A stretch of 64,000 nucleotides of DNA from Sporosarcina psychrophila (lineage in GTDB: Bacteria; Bacillota; Bacilli; Bacillales_A; Planococcaceae), in contig NZ_CP014616.1 of the NCBI RefSeq assembly GCF_001590685.1, forward strand, positions 2,107,001-2,171,000, written 5' to 3'. Of the stretch, positions 26,976 through 34,896 are shown in pieces. The notes beneath the pieces are model-generated. The model searched no databases. It saw only the letters and a list, made by a program, of their open reading frames with translations, and had not been told where the DNA came from. A program made the translations under genes and the position numbers. The first letter of the stretch is position 1; every line of letters begins with the position of its first letter.

Positions 26976-27693
26976 AAAGAAGGTCGTGTTATTACTTGTC
27001 GAGGGAAGCTGCGAAGAGGTATTGCTATACAATCGGTTACGCAGTCTTTTCGAGCAGCATAATATACGTTTCCATATTCAGCACGGCGATATTTTATATG
27101 ACTTGGACAGGCCGGAAGAACCTATCAAGTCTGTGATTGGAAATGCAGTAAATGAATTTATGATAAAAAGTAAATTTCGTCCTGAAGATGTATTCTGTGT
27201 ATTGCATATTATTGATATGGATGGCTGTTTCATCCCTGAAGATGCGATTGTTATTGATGACACCCAAAAAGAATTAACGCTTTACCACGAGGATCGAATA
27301 ACTGTTCCGCATGAAAAACAAAAGCAACAAATAGCAGCTAGAAATATGGATAGAAGTACAAATATCAATATAATGAAGGCATTGGATAAGATAATTGCTG
27401 GTGAAATCGACTACCGTATGTATTACTTTTCAAGAAATTTGGAACATGTTCTATTCAAAGAACCCAATCCAGAAAAGGATAGGAAATTTCCAGAAGTAGA
27501 ACGGTTTATTGAGCAGTTGGAGATACCAATTGAAGACTTTTTACAGGGATCTATGCCATTGGTAAATGGTGCAGATTCTTATAAGGAAAGCTGGGAAAAG
27601 ATTTCTGAAAGGACGGCTTCATTGCAAAAATATAGTAATGTGCCTTTGTTATTCGAATTTGTTAAATTACGGTCTGGCTTTCAGAGTCCCTAA
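26962..27693 (+). CDS. Toprim-like partner protein of the ATPase
   Basis: A 243-residue protein with a Toprim-like core. Glu14 lies in VVLLLVEGSCEEV (8-20) after the first strand, and Asp85 and Asp87 lie in LHIIDMDG (81-88), giving the E...DxD metal-binding set of Toprim nucleases. Later there is YFSRNLEHVLF (about 155-165), a motif I have seen only in similar partner proteins. The frame extends upstream to 26848 inside the ATPase gene, but ATG 26962 opens at the overlap and suits coupling. No further domain is recognised. Most likely a nuclease controlled by the ATPase, like the halves of an OLD protein on two chains. This is inferred from motifs and gene pairing. Confidence 0.7.
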   Translation: MTNTKKKVVLLLVEGSCEEVLLYNRLRSLFEQHNIRFHIQHGDILYDLDRPEEPIKSVIGNAVNEFMIKSKFRPEDVFCVLHIIDMDGCFIPEDAIVIDDTQKELTLYHEDRITVPHEKQKQQIAARNMDRSTNINIMKALDKIIAGEIDYRMYYFSRNLEHVLFKEPNPEKDRKFPEVERFIEQLEIPIEDFLQGSMPLVNGADSYKESWEKISERTASLQKYSNVPLLFEFVKLRSGFQSP

Positions 27694-27732
27694 AATAGCA
27701 TATAGTCAGGTGTTAGTGTTCAGTTATAAGAC

Positions 27733-27770
27733 AAAGAAAAAACCACTTTATTTCAAAAGTGGTTTCTTTT
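27733..27770. terminator. Bidirectional terminator after the ATPase/Toprim pair
   Basis: AAAGAAAAAACCACTTT pairs with AAAGTGGTTTCTTTT across a 6-base loop; it also serves the convergent dehydrogenase gene. Confidence 0.88.
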
Positions 27771-27805
27771 CTATGGCTTTCTATTTGATGTATTGACCTG
27801 CAACC

Positions 27806-28969
27806 TTACATGGAACGAATTAAAATATCTCTGACACTTTCTCGATCTAATTCTTCGTAAAGGCCAACCCCAGGTTTGATAAAAGTTTTATCGATAATTA
27901 ATTCAATATCTTTGTCGTCAATCCCATAGTCGCTCAAACGATTGGGAGCATCGAGAGAATCCCAGAATGTACGAAGCGCTTTCGCTCCTTCTTTTGCGAC
28001 TTCAATATCACTCTTGCCTTTATCAGAAATACCAAAAACGTTCATTGCCAACATTTTTACTCGGGATGGATCATCTTCAAGTACATGCTCTAACCAGTTT
28101 GGGAACAATATGGCCAGTCCTCCACCGTGTGGTATGTCATAAACAGCCGAAAGTGCATGTTCTATTCGATGAGACCCCCAGTCACCGCCATCTGTTCCAT
28201 TCGACAATGTTTCATTAAATGCAGTTGTACTAATATACATCATCGTCTCACGATGTTCATAAGAAGTTAAGTCTTCAAGTAATTTTGGTGCAGTTCGAAT
28301 CGCTGTTCGGAGTAGTGATTCAATGAATCCATCGATCATAGGCGTGTTTCTTGTACGATGGAAATAACTTTCAAGAGCATGAGACATACTATCGACAATT
28401 CCATATACTGTTTGTTTACGGGACACCGAGTACGTATAAGTCGGATCCAGGATTGAAAACTGCGGGAATACATGTGGCGAACCCCAACCAAGTTTATCCT
28501 TTGTGTCCCAGTTTGAAATAACAGATATCGGATTCATTTCAGAGCCAGTTGCCGCTAATGTAAGGACAGTTCCGATTGGGAGAGCTGATGTTATCGGAGC
28601 TTTTCGGGTAATTAAATCCCAAACATCTCCATCATACTTAGCTCCAACAGCAATAGCTTTCGTACAATCAATTGCACTTCCGCCACCGACGGCTAAAAGA
28701 ATATCGATTTCCTCTGATTTGCAAATTTCAACGCCTCTATGCACCGTTGTTAAACGTGGATTTTGTTCCACACCAGGTAATTCAAATACCGTAGCTTCTG
28801 CTTTAGTGAGTTCTTTCATCACATCTTCATAGACACCATTTTGCTTAATACTGCCTCCACCATAAACTAGAAGGACTTTCTTATGAGCAACTTCTGTTGA
28901 TAATTGACTAATTTGCCCCCTACCAAAATATAACTTCGTCGGGTTGTGTTGTGTAAATATATTCATCAT
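27806..28969 (-). CDS. Iron-containing alcohol dehydrogenase (YugJ/BdhA type)
   Basis: A 387-residue NAD(P)H-dependent group III alcohol dehydrogenase that reduces aldehydes or oxidises alcohols. The N-terminal nucleotide part has [18 protein letters not shown] and [14 protein letters not shown]. The iron site is provided by Asp and His in [13 protein letters not shown] (about residues 193-205), His in [22 protein letters not shown] (about 262-283) and a further His there. All are intact. The ATG at 28969 or 28966 follows GAGGTG. It stands alone. The physiological substrate cannot be told from sequence. Confidence 0.92.
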   Translation of the reverse strand: MMNIFTQHNPTKLYFGRGQISQLSTEVAHKKVLLVYGGGSIKQNGVYEDVMKELTKAEATVFELPGVEQNPRLTTVHRGVEICKSEEIDILLAVGGGSAIDCTKAIAVGAKYDGDVWDLITRKAPITSALPIGTVLTLAATGSEMNPISVISNWDTKDKLGWGSPHVFPQFSILDPTYTYSVSRKQTVYGIVDSMSHALESYFHRTRNTPMIDGFIESLLRTAIRTAPKLLEDLTSYEHRETMMYISTTAFNETLSNGTDGGDWGSHRIEHALSAVYDIPHGGGLAILFPNWLEHVLEDDPSRVKMLAMNVFGISDKGKSDIEVAKEGAKALRTFWDSLDAPNRLSDYGIDDKDIELIIDKTFIKPGVGLYEELDRESVRDILIRSM

Positions 28970-29465
28970 TATTGCACCTCTTCTTAATAAAATCTTTCAT
29001 CTCGCTGCAAAGGGGGATATGAGCCCCATTTAAAAAATTACAGTACGAACATTCTAGGTGGGATAACAGCTGAGAAAAGCCCTATTCGTTCAATTAATAC
29101 TTTATCACGACTAGTGTTCAATCGTCGCAGATGCTGATCTAGGGTAAGGTATGTATCACTATATCTCCTATATATGTTAAGATAATGATGTCTGAAATAT
29201 TGGACAATATTTTTCGGCTTGGCGACTAAAAAGATCCATCGAGCCTAAGTTCTTATTTTCTATCATAATTGAAGAGAAGAAAATCGTAACGATGTCCAAT
29301 TCATTATCGAATTGCTTCATTAGATAGTTAGTGTAGCAGGGAATTAACCACCAAGCAAAGTGTATCAGTAGAGATTCAATCTCATTCAAGCTGATATACC
29401 GATTCAATTTCCTAGTTAGTTTCGGCAGTTGTCATTTAAATAATACTTTCGGGAGTGAACTACTT
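28970..29465. other. Gene-poor stretch with a possible minus-strand relic
   Basis: A minus-strand frame at 29177-29407 (76 codons, rich in aromatic and hydrophobic residues, LIHFAWWLIPCYTNYL) has no clear ribosome site and is flanked by stops. It may be the C-terminal relic of a TetR-like or other regulator; I do not recognise it. The rest shows nothing clear. Confidence 0.3.
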
Positions 29466-30002
29466 TTGGAGAATAATACGATATTTTTAATTGATCAAAA
29501 AGAGGGGTTAAGTCTAGAGTTCAGTAAACTGGTTTCTATGATGGATTATACTAGAGTTACAACGATTCGTGAAATCGAAAGTTTAACAGTTGAAGAATTG
29601 GATTTTCTTTATGGAGAAGAATCGAATTCAATCGGAATGTTGCTTGCTCATATGATATCGGTTGAAAAGGCATACCAAATCTTCACGTTCGAAAATCGAG
29701 ATATTACAGATGATGATAGTAGTACGCTAAATCCAGGATTAGATTTAGGGAATAGTGCGCGAGATCAAATTAAAGGAAATAGCATTGATTTCTATTTGGA
29801 ACAATTAGCTGAAACAAGGAACAAAACAATTGAAACGTTTAAAACATTGAAAGATGAATGGTTATTTGAACAAATGTCATTTTGGGATGGACTACCCACG
29901 AACAATTATTTTAAATGGTTTCATGTGTTTGAAGACGAACTAAATCATCGAGGTCAGATTCGAATTATAAAAAAGATGATAAATAAACCTAAAGGGCGAT
30001 AA
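29466..30002 (+). CDS. DinB/DUF664-like protein
   Basis: A 178-residue four-helix-bundle protein of the DinB/YfiT superfamily (DUF664 branch). It shows two of the usual metal His positions in LLAHMISVEKAYQIF (about residues 60-75) and LNHRGQIRIIKKM near the C-terminus. Members act as thiol transferases or metal-dependent enzymes of unknown substrate. The start is TTG, with CGGGAGTGA nine bases before; there is no better ATG. It is not in an operon. The protein is intact. Confidence 0.82.
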   Translation: MENNTIFLIDQKEGLSLEFSKLVSMMDYTRVTTIREIESLTVEELDFLYGEESNSIGMLLAHMISVEKAYQIFTFENRDITDDDSSTLNPGLDLGNSARDQIKGNSIDFYLEQLAETRNKTIETFKTLKDEWLFEQMSFWDGLPTNNYFKWFHVFEDELNHRGQIRIIKKMINKPKGR

Positions 30003-30126
30003 AGTGAAATAGGTGTCAAGTGACAGAATCTAACGCAAACAAGATTGTTGCAAATACTAGTTTAAAAGAGAGTAGAGAAGGGTTTCATTCGAAAAAAATG
30101 CAAATTGCAACTAAATATGTTGAATT

Positions 30127-30263
30127 AAAGAATCCCATTGAATTTACTGTGGCGCTCAATAATGAGAGAGGTGTGATTCGGGGTATGTAGAACGCTTGAC
30201 GCCTCGCATCTAGTCTCACGGCTTCGGCTACCCCTTTGCCGCGCCTACGCTAGCGTTGTTCAT
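30127..30263 (+). repeat. Dispersed repeat, copy B
   Basis: Opens with AAAGAATCCCATTGAATT, as in copy F, then GTGGCGCT, and closes with GGCTTCGGCTACCCC...GCGCCTACGCT. The two ends can pair in part (GGCGC and GCGCC). About 135 bp; no coding sense. Confidence 0.75.
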
Positions 30264-30406
30264 TGTTGAAGAGAGTTATGATTCGGAGTGTATATGCCGA
30301 GGTTATAATGTGATTATTTTTTGATGGTGATTTAATTCAAGAAAGACGCACTAGAGATTGCAGGTCTCATTCCGGTAACGAAATGCTCTTTCTCACATAG
30401 TCCATC

Positions 30407-30522
30407 CAGCGAAGGTGCGTCTTCGTGGTAGCCGGAGCGATGAGACTGAAAGGGGTCTTCTTTCTGGCTTATCGCGGGAGGCATCCACAAAGCGTCGAAG
30501 CGGTATTGGCAGGAATTCTAAT
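30407..30522 (-). repeat. Dispersed repeat, copy C (inverse orientation)
   Basis: Matches the reverse complement of copy F over its length: GTAGCCGGAGC, GAGACTG, GGCTTATCGCGGGAGGCATCC and GCGTCGAAGCG align in order. It lies about 145 bp after copy B in opposite orientation, giving a large inverted pair. Confidence 0.65.
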
Positions 30523-30565
30523 TTGCTCTATGTAGTGGGGCTTTTTCAGTGGCCACCCAAAAGCC

Positions 30566-30733
30566 TTTGTAAAGCGTATACGCCGTATTCATTTGTTCAA
30601 CATATATAGTCGAAAAGCCTATCAACAGCGGAGTGAAATTATAGGACATTATCAACGAGCATGTGGTCAAAATGGTGCTGTCCCAGTCACTGACGAGTTG
30701 AAGCGGAAATACGATAGGCGACCAGCTTTTTAG
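30566..30733 (+). pseudogene. Unrecognised gene remnant
   Basis: A 55-codon open stretch ending in TAG, with a protein-like, basic composition (RIRRIHLFNIYSRKAYQQR, then HYQRACGQNGAVPVTDELK). It has no start or ribosome site and is preceded by a repeat copy, so it looks like the tail of a gene whose front was lost. Family not recognised. Confidence 0.35.
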
Positions 30734-30783
30734 ATGAATTGAGGAATATGTACAGTGGAATTGAAACCCAATACATTATGATG

Positions 30784-30821
30784 AAAAACGGTTCAAGGGT
30801 ATTATTCCTTGAACCGTTTTT
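30784..30821. terminator. Bidirectional Rho-independent terminator
   Basis: AAAAACGGTTCAAGG and CCTTGAACCGTTTTT are exact complements around 8 bases. Confidence 0.92.
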
Positions 30822-30834
30822 ATGTCCATATTAA

Positions 30835-31740
30835 TCATTGTATCTTATTAGAAGTTTTTAGTATTTGTTGAAGTGCCTCCCCGATTGTACCAAATGTAAA
30901 CTGAAAACCTTCCATTTCTAATCGATCAGGAACAACCCAACGGCTTTTTAAAATCAATTCCGTTTCAGTGTTCATAAAGATGGCTCCCATTTCGAGCATC
31001 CATTTTGGCGAGGGTAATCCGATCTTTCGGTTCATCGTTTTTCGCAGTTGTGTCATGAATACTCGATTCGTGATCGGCTGGGGGGCTGAACAATTGAATA
31101 TGCCATTCAATTGTTCGTTGCTTTGAAGAAATAAGATGACTCGAAACACATCTTCTATATGAATCCAACTAAACATTTGATTACCTGTTCCTTGTACTCC
31201 GCCGAGCCCAAAGCGCACGAGGTTGAGGTAGGGCTCCATCACTCCACCATCCTCACCGAGGACAATAGCAATTCTTAAAGCGACTTTCCTTGTTTGGGGT
31301 AGCTGAAAATCAAATAGGGATTTCTCCCAAGCTTGTGCTACTTCTACGGAGAATCCGGTTCCAATATCGCCACTAGCCTCCGTCATAGGTCGATCCTCCG
31401 CATGTCGATAAATCGTAGCCGAGCTTGAATTGATCCATAATGGCGGTGGGTTTTTACAGGCTAGCAGAGCACTTCCAAGTATTTCTGTGGTCCCAGTTCT
31501 GGAGTCTAGGATTTCTTTTTTATTCTTCTCATTATAACGGCAGTTGACGGACTTCCCAGCAAGATTGATGAGCATCTCGGCACCTTCTAAGGCATCTACA
31601 ATGCCTAGGCTATCCGTCCAAAAAAGATGATGGGGTTGTCTTGAAATGATAATTACTTCATAGCCTATATTCGTAAACTTCTCTTCAAAGTATTGACCTA
31701 TAAAACCCGTTCCACCAGCTATGACTATTTTCTTTTTCAT
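30835..31740 (-). CDS. TIGR01777-family NAD(P)-dependent epimerase (YfcH/SulA-like)
   Basis: A 301-residue Rossmann-fold protein of the extended SDR, TIGR01777 branch. It begins with KKIVIAGGTGFIGQYF (glycine-rich NAD(P) loop) and has LINLAGKSVNCRYNEKNKKEILDSR, the hallmark of this family. INSSSATIYRH follows, with the Tyr of the active site, then the C-terminal DUF1731 part (PSPKWMLEMGAIFMNTETELILKSRWVVP). The natural substrate is unknown. The frame also allows GTG 31749; ATG 31740 is chosen by family length. Confidence 0.87.
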   Translation of the reverse strand: MKKKIVIAGGTGFIGQYFEEKFTNIGYEVIIISRQPHHLFWTDSLGIVDALEGAEMLINLAGKSVNCRYNEKNKKEILDSRTGTTEILGSALLACKNPPPLWINSSSATIYRHAEDRPMTEASGDIGTGFSVEVAQAWEKSLFDFQLPQTRKVALRIAIVLGEDGGVMEPYLNLVRFGLGGVQGTGNQMFSWIHIEDVFRVILFLQSNEQLNGIFNCSAPQPITNRVFMTQLRKTMNRKIGLPSPKWMLEMGAIFMNTETELILKSRWVVPDRLEMEGFQFTFGTIGEALQQILKTSNKIQ

Positions 31741-32026
31741 ATCATCCACTCGTTTCTTGTAGTTCTTCCTAATTGGACGATGCTTTGCTCAGTTATGTTG
31801 CAAAGTTAGATTTTGACTTAGAGAACCAAGCTCCCTTGTTGTTAGCGTGAATTAATCGACGAAAAATAATGAAACCGATGTTCTTATTGTGATACAATAC
31901 ATGCAAAGCATTTGCATAAGCAGGGGGAGTATGGCGTGTATCTTACCAATATCTGAATCAATATATTAAGGATTTCACTAGCTATATAGAAATCTATTTT
32001 CCCAGCTTAATTAGGAGGTAAATAGA

Positions 32027-32362
32027 ATGATTTATGTAAAAGGAATTGTATCTTTTCTGTCCAACAGTAAATTACCAAAAACAAAAACATATATGAAAAA
32101 CAAATTTGTAAGTATGAAAATTATTGAAATAACCGAGTGGTATTCAACTACTGAGGAAGAACAATCTGTAGTGATCACATGTAGTTTTACTGTTTCTATG
32201 GACGAAGACTATGTATGCAAATCACTTGAGGATTACAACGGAAAAGTTAAACCTTTTTTACAGAAACATATAAAAAGTTTAATTTATAGAGTAGAAATTC
32301 ATCACTTAAATTATTTAAGGAAAAGTGAAATGAAATCAACTGCTCGTATATCTTCATATTAA
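32027..32362 (+). CDS. Small uncharacterised protein
   Basis: A 111-residue protein with a perfect ribosome site (TTAGGAGGTAAATAG) before the ATG, so it is very likely real. It has no signal peptide or membrane helix. It contains alternating hydrophobic strands (VVITCSFTVSM; SLIYRVEIHHLNYL) suggesting a small beta-alpha fold, and a basic start. I do not recognise a family. The 277 bp upstream contain no other gene. Confidence 0.65.
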   Translation: MIYVKGIVSFLSNSKLPKTKTYMKNKFVSMKIIEITEWYSTTEEEQSVVITCSFTVSMDEDYVCKSLEDYNGKVKPFLQKHIKSLIYRVEIHHLNYLRKSEMKSTARISSY

Positions 32363-32484
32363 TTAATCAAAAATTTCTTCTGATGTGTAAGCAATACTAA
32401 TCGTTTAGTCCTATGACCGTTTAAATGTGTGAGATATGTATAATGAGCTCTGAAATAATCTGTGTAAATAAGGGAGGTAAAACG

Positions 32485-32691
32485 ATGGTCCAAGCATTCA
32501 ATACAGCAGAAAGTTACCAATGTCCTATTTGTAAAGGCAATAATAATTGCTGTAATTCCACAGAAAAATCTCTAGGTATATGTTGGTGTAGTGGAGAGTT
32601 CTTTCCGAAAGCAATTTTCGACCTAGTACCTTACGATCAATTGAGAAAATCATGCATATGTAAAAAATGTCTAGACGAGTTCGTAGAGTGA
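32485..32691 (+). CDS. Cysteine-rich CWC-family protein
   Basis: A 68-residue protein of the cysteine-rich CWC type: CPICKGNNNCC near residue 11, then GICWCSG near 30 (the CWC motif) and SCICKKC at the C-terminus. This gives nine cysteines that probably bind a metal. The ATG at 32485 follows AGGGAGG; earlier in-frame ATGs lack a site. Function unknown in the family. It is followed 22 bp later by the DUF1801 gene and may be co-transcribed with it. Confidence 0.75.
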   Translation: MVQAFNTAESYQCPICKGNNNCCNSTEKSLGICWCSGEFFPKAIFDLVPYDQLRKSCICKKCLDEFVE

Positions 32692-32713
32692 TAGAAGAGA
32701 GGGGGTATAAAAT

Positions 32714-33136
32714 ATGTACGAACAAAAAATGAAGGCAACAGACAATGATGTTATTGAATTTATTGAGAATGTAGAAAATCCGAAAAAACGTGCAGATGCT
32801 TACTCGCTACTTGATATATTTAAAGAGACGACTGGCTTTGAAGCAAAAATGTGGGGACCAAGCATTATTGGTTTTGGATCGTATCATTATGTATACAAAA
32901 CGGGCCACGAAGGTGACGCACCTTTGGCAGGTTTCTCTCCGCGAAAAGCAAAAACTAGTTTGTATTTTGCACCCGGAGATAGCGAACGTGATGCATTGTT
33001 GGCGACATTTGGAAAACACACTTCTGGCAAAGCATGTGTGTACATTAATAAAGTCGATGATATCGATACGAACGTATTAAAAGAGTTAATTACTCAATCG
33101 GTTACGTTTTTGCAAACACAATATCCGGAGAATTAA
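32714..33136 (+). CDS. DUF1801 protein (YdhG-like)
   Basis: A 140-residue protein with the DUF1801/YdhG-like fold: AKMWGPSIIGFGSYHYVY (about 44-61), FSPRKAKTSLYFAPG (about 74-88) and GKACVYINKVDDID (about 104-117). Function is unknown; the domain is related to iron-chaperone frataxin-like folds. It starts behind GAGAGGGGG and forms a probable pair with the CWC protein gene. Confidence 0.85.
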   Translation: MYEQKMKATDNDVIEFIENVENPKKRADAYSLLDIFKETTGFEAKMWGPSIIGFGSYHYVYKTGHEGDAPLAGFSPRKAKTSLYFAPGDSERDALLATFGKHTSGKACVYINKVDDIDTNVLKELITQSVTFLQTQYPEN

Positions 33137-33271
33137 TTACGATTTATCAGCAGATAGATATGCGTTGACCATTAACTAGATAGAAAACTGTTAATTCTGA
33201 CAATAAAGCAGAGCTACGTGTATACTTAGTTCCATCAAGCACACACATGGCAACAATAGAAGTGACAAAAT

Positions 33272-33312
33272 AGCGTTTACATTCAATTGCTTAACGAATG
33301 TAAACGCTTTAT
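33272..33312 (+). promoter_or_regulatory. Long hairpin containing a cre-like site, upstream of mtlA
   Basis: AGCGTTTACATTC (33272-33284) and GAATGTAAACGCT (33296-33308) are perfect 13-bp complements followed by TTTATTATT, so it can act as a terminator for the upstream gene. Each arm also resembles a CcpA site (ATGTAAACGCTTTAT, 33298-33312), which would put mannitol uptake under catabolite control. Confidence 0.65.
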
Positions 33313-33368
33313 TATTGGTAGTAATCAAACAGTTGTCGCTTTATAAAAAAGGAAGGGAGTGTATGTTT

Positions 33369-34808
33369 ATGGAAAATGAACAGCAAACAAATTCAGGATT
33401 CAAAATGAAAGTCCAACGTTTTGGAAGTTTTTTAAGTGGGATGATCATGCCGAATATCGGTGCATTTATTGCTTGGGGGATTATTACAGCATTATTTATT
33501 CCGACGGGTTGGATTCCGAACGCAAGCTTTAGTGAACTGGTAGATCCTATGATTTATTACTTATTACCAATTTTAATCGGTTTTACAGGTGGCCGTCTTG
33601 TCCATGATATTCGTGGGGGAGTCGTTGGGGCAATTGTCACAATGGGGGTTATTGTTGGAGCACCAGATGCTCCAATGTTCCTCGGTGCAATGATTGTAGG
33701 ACCTTTAGGTGGATGGTCCATTAAACAATTTGATAAATTAGTTGAAGGAAAAATAAAATCAGGTTTTGAAATGCTTGTCAATAACTTTTCATCAGGCATT
33801 ATTGGCTTCATTTTAGCTTTAGTTGCTTTTAAAGGAATTGGCCCAGTTGTAGAGGCGTTGAATAAAGCTCTTGGAGCAGGTGTGCAAGCGATTGTCGATG
33901 CGAATTTATTGCCAATTGCTAGCATATTGATAGAGCCAGCAAAAGTGTTGTTTTTAAATAATGCTATTAACCATGGTGTGTTAAGTCCGATTGGGCTTGA
34001 GCAAGCTACACAAACAGGTAAATCGATTCTCTTTCTATTAGAGGCCAATCCAGGACCCGGTCTCGGGATATTACTTGCGTATATGATTTTTGGTAAAGGG
34101 ATGGCGAAGCAAACGGCATCAGGGGCAGGGATCATTCATTTCCTCGGGGGGATTCATGAAATTTATTTCCCTTACATTTTAATGAGACCATTGCTATTGG
34201 TTGCTGCCATTGCAGGAGGCGCTACGGGCGTATTTACATTTCAATTATTGGGAGGCGGCTTGGTTGCCACGGCATCGCCAGGTAGTATTTTTGCCATCCT
34301 TGCCATGACGCCAAAAGGTGGCTTTGTAGCTGTTATCGCGGGCGTGCTCTTTGCAACAGTTGTGTCATTCATTGTAGCATCGATCATCTTAAAAACAGGC
34401 AAGGAAACTGAAGAGGATGACTTGTTAAAAGCTACGGAAAAAACGTCTGCGTTAAAAGGTAAAGAGAGCCGTGCAGCAGACTTTATGCAACAATCGATTG
34501 CTGAAGAAGCTGTTCAAGAAGTGTCATTTGCAAATGTCGAAAGTATTATTTTTGCATGTGATGCAGGCATGGGTTCCAGCGCAATGGGTGCATCAATTTT
34601 GAGGAATAAAGTGAAAAAAGCTGATATTGATGTTGCGGTTTCGAATATGGCTATCAGTAACTTACCGCCTGATGCGGAAGTAGTAATCACTCATAAAGAT
34701 TTAACTGAACGTGCGAAAGCAAAATCACCAAACGCATATCATATTTCTGTCGAAAACTTTTTAAATAGTCCGAGATACGATGAACTTCTTGAAAAACTGA
34801 AAAAGTAA
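33369..34808 (+). CDS. mtlA: Mannitol-specific PTS EIICB component
   Basis: A 479-residue membrane protein that imports mannitol and phosphorylates it to mannitol 1-phosphate. The N-terminal EIIC part (about 20-335) has many helices, including the GGIHEIYFPYILMRP substrate motif. The C-terminal EIIB part (about 380-479) has the phosphorylated Cys in IFACDAGMGSSAMGAS. There is no EIIA domain; that is supplied by mtlF downstream. The frame opens at 33315; ATG 33369 is nine bases from GGAAGGGAG and fits the family start, while ATG 33363 is too close. Confidence 0.96.
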   Translation: MENEQQTNSGFKMKVQRFGSFLSGMIMPNIGAFIAWGIITALFIPTGWIPNASFSELVDPMIYYLLPILIGFTGGRLVHDIRGGVVGAIVTMGVIVGAPDAPMFLGAMIVGPLGGWSIKQFDKLVEGKIKSGFEMLVNNFSSGIIGFILALVAFKGIGPVVEALNKALGAGVQAIVDANLLPIASILIEPAKVLFLNNAINHGVLSPIGLEQATQTGKSILFLLEANPGPGLGILLAYMIFGKGMAKQTASGAGIIHFLGGIHEIYFPYILMRPLLLVAAIAGGATGVFTFQLLGGGLVATASPGSIFAILAMTPKGGFVAVIAGVLFATVVSFIVASIILKTGKETEEDDLLKATEKTSALKGKESRAADFMQQSIAEEAVQEVSFANVESIIFACDAGMGSSAMGASILRNKVKKADIDVAVSNMAISNLPPDAEVVITHKDLTERAKAKSPNAYHISVENFLNSPRYDELLEKLKK

Positions 34809-34821
34809 TGAGTGTACACTT

Positions 34822-34862
34822 AAACTCAGTCTAATTCGAAAGAAATTAGGCTGAGTTTTACC
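34822..34862 (+). terminator. Stem-loop between mtlA and mtlR
   Basis: AAACTCAGTCTAATT pairs with AATTAGGCTGAGTTT (one mismatch) and is followed by TA, not a long T-run. It probably reduces read-through so that mtlA is made in excess over the regulator. Confidence 0.7.
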
Positions 34863-34896
34863 AATGATTATAGAGCATTTCAGTGGGGTGTTTAAC

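Noticed and set aside
25632..27693. Calling the ATPase/Toprim pair PARIS or Gabija
   Set aside because: Gabija has ATPase and Toprim on one chain plus a helicase. PARIS AriB is a different, longer protein, as far as I can recall. Without a profile search the name would be a guess.
29177..29407. Minus-strand 76-codon frame as a real gene
   Set aside because: No ribosome site and stops close on both sides. Kept only as a possible relic.
30415..30609. 64-codon plus-strand frame near 30,415
   Set aside because: It reads through repeat copy C and has low-complexity Arg/Ser composition; the DNA is better explained as a repeat.
33557..34135. 192-codon minus-strand frame inside mtlA
   Set aside because: Fully inside a strongly recognised membrane protein gene on the other strand; no ribosome site, and the translation is Pro/Ala-rich as expected for an antisense shadow.
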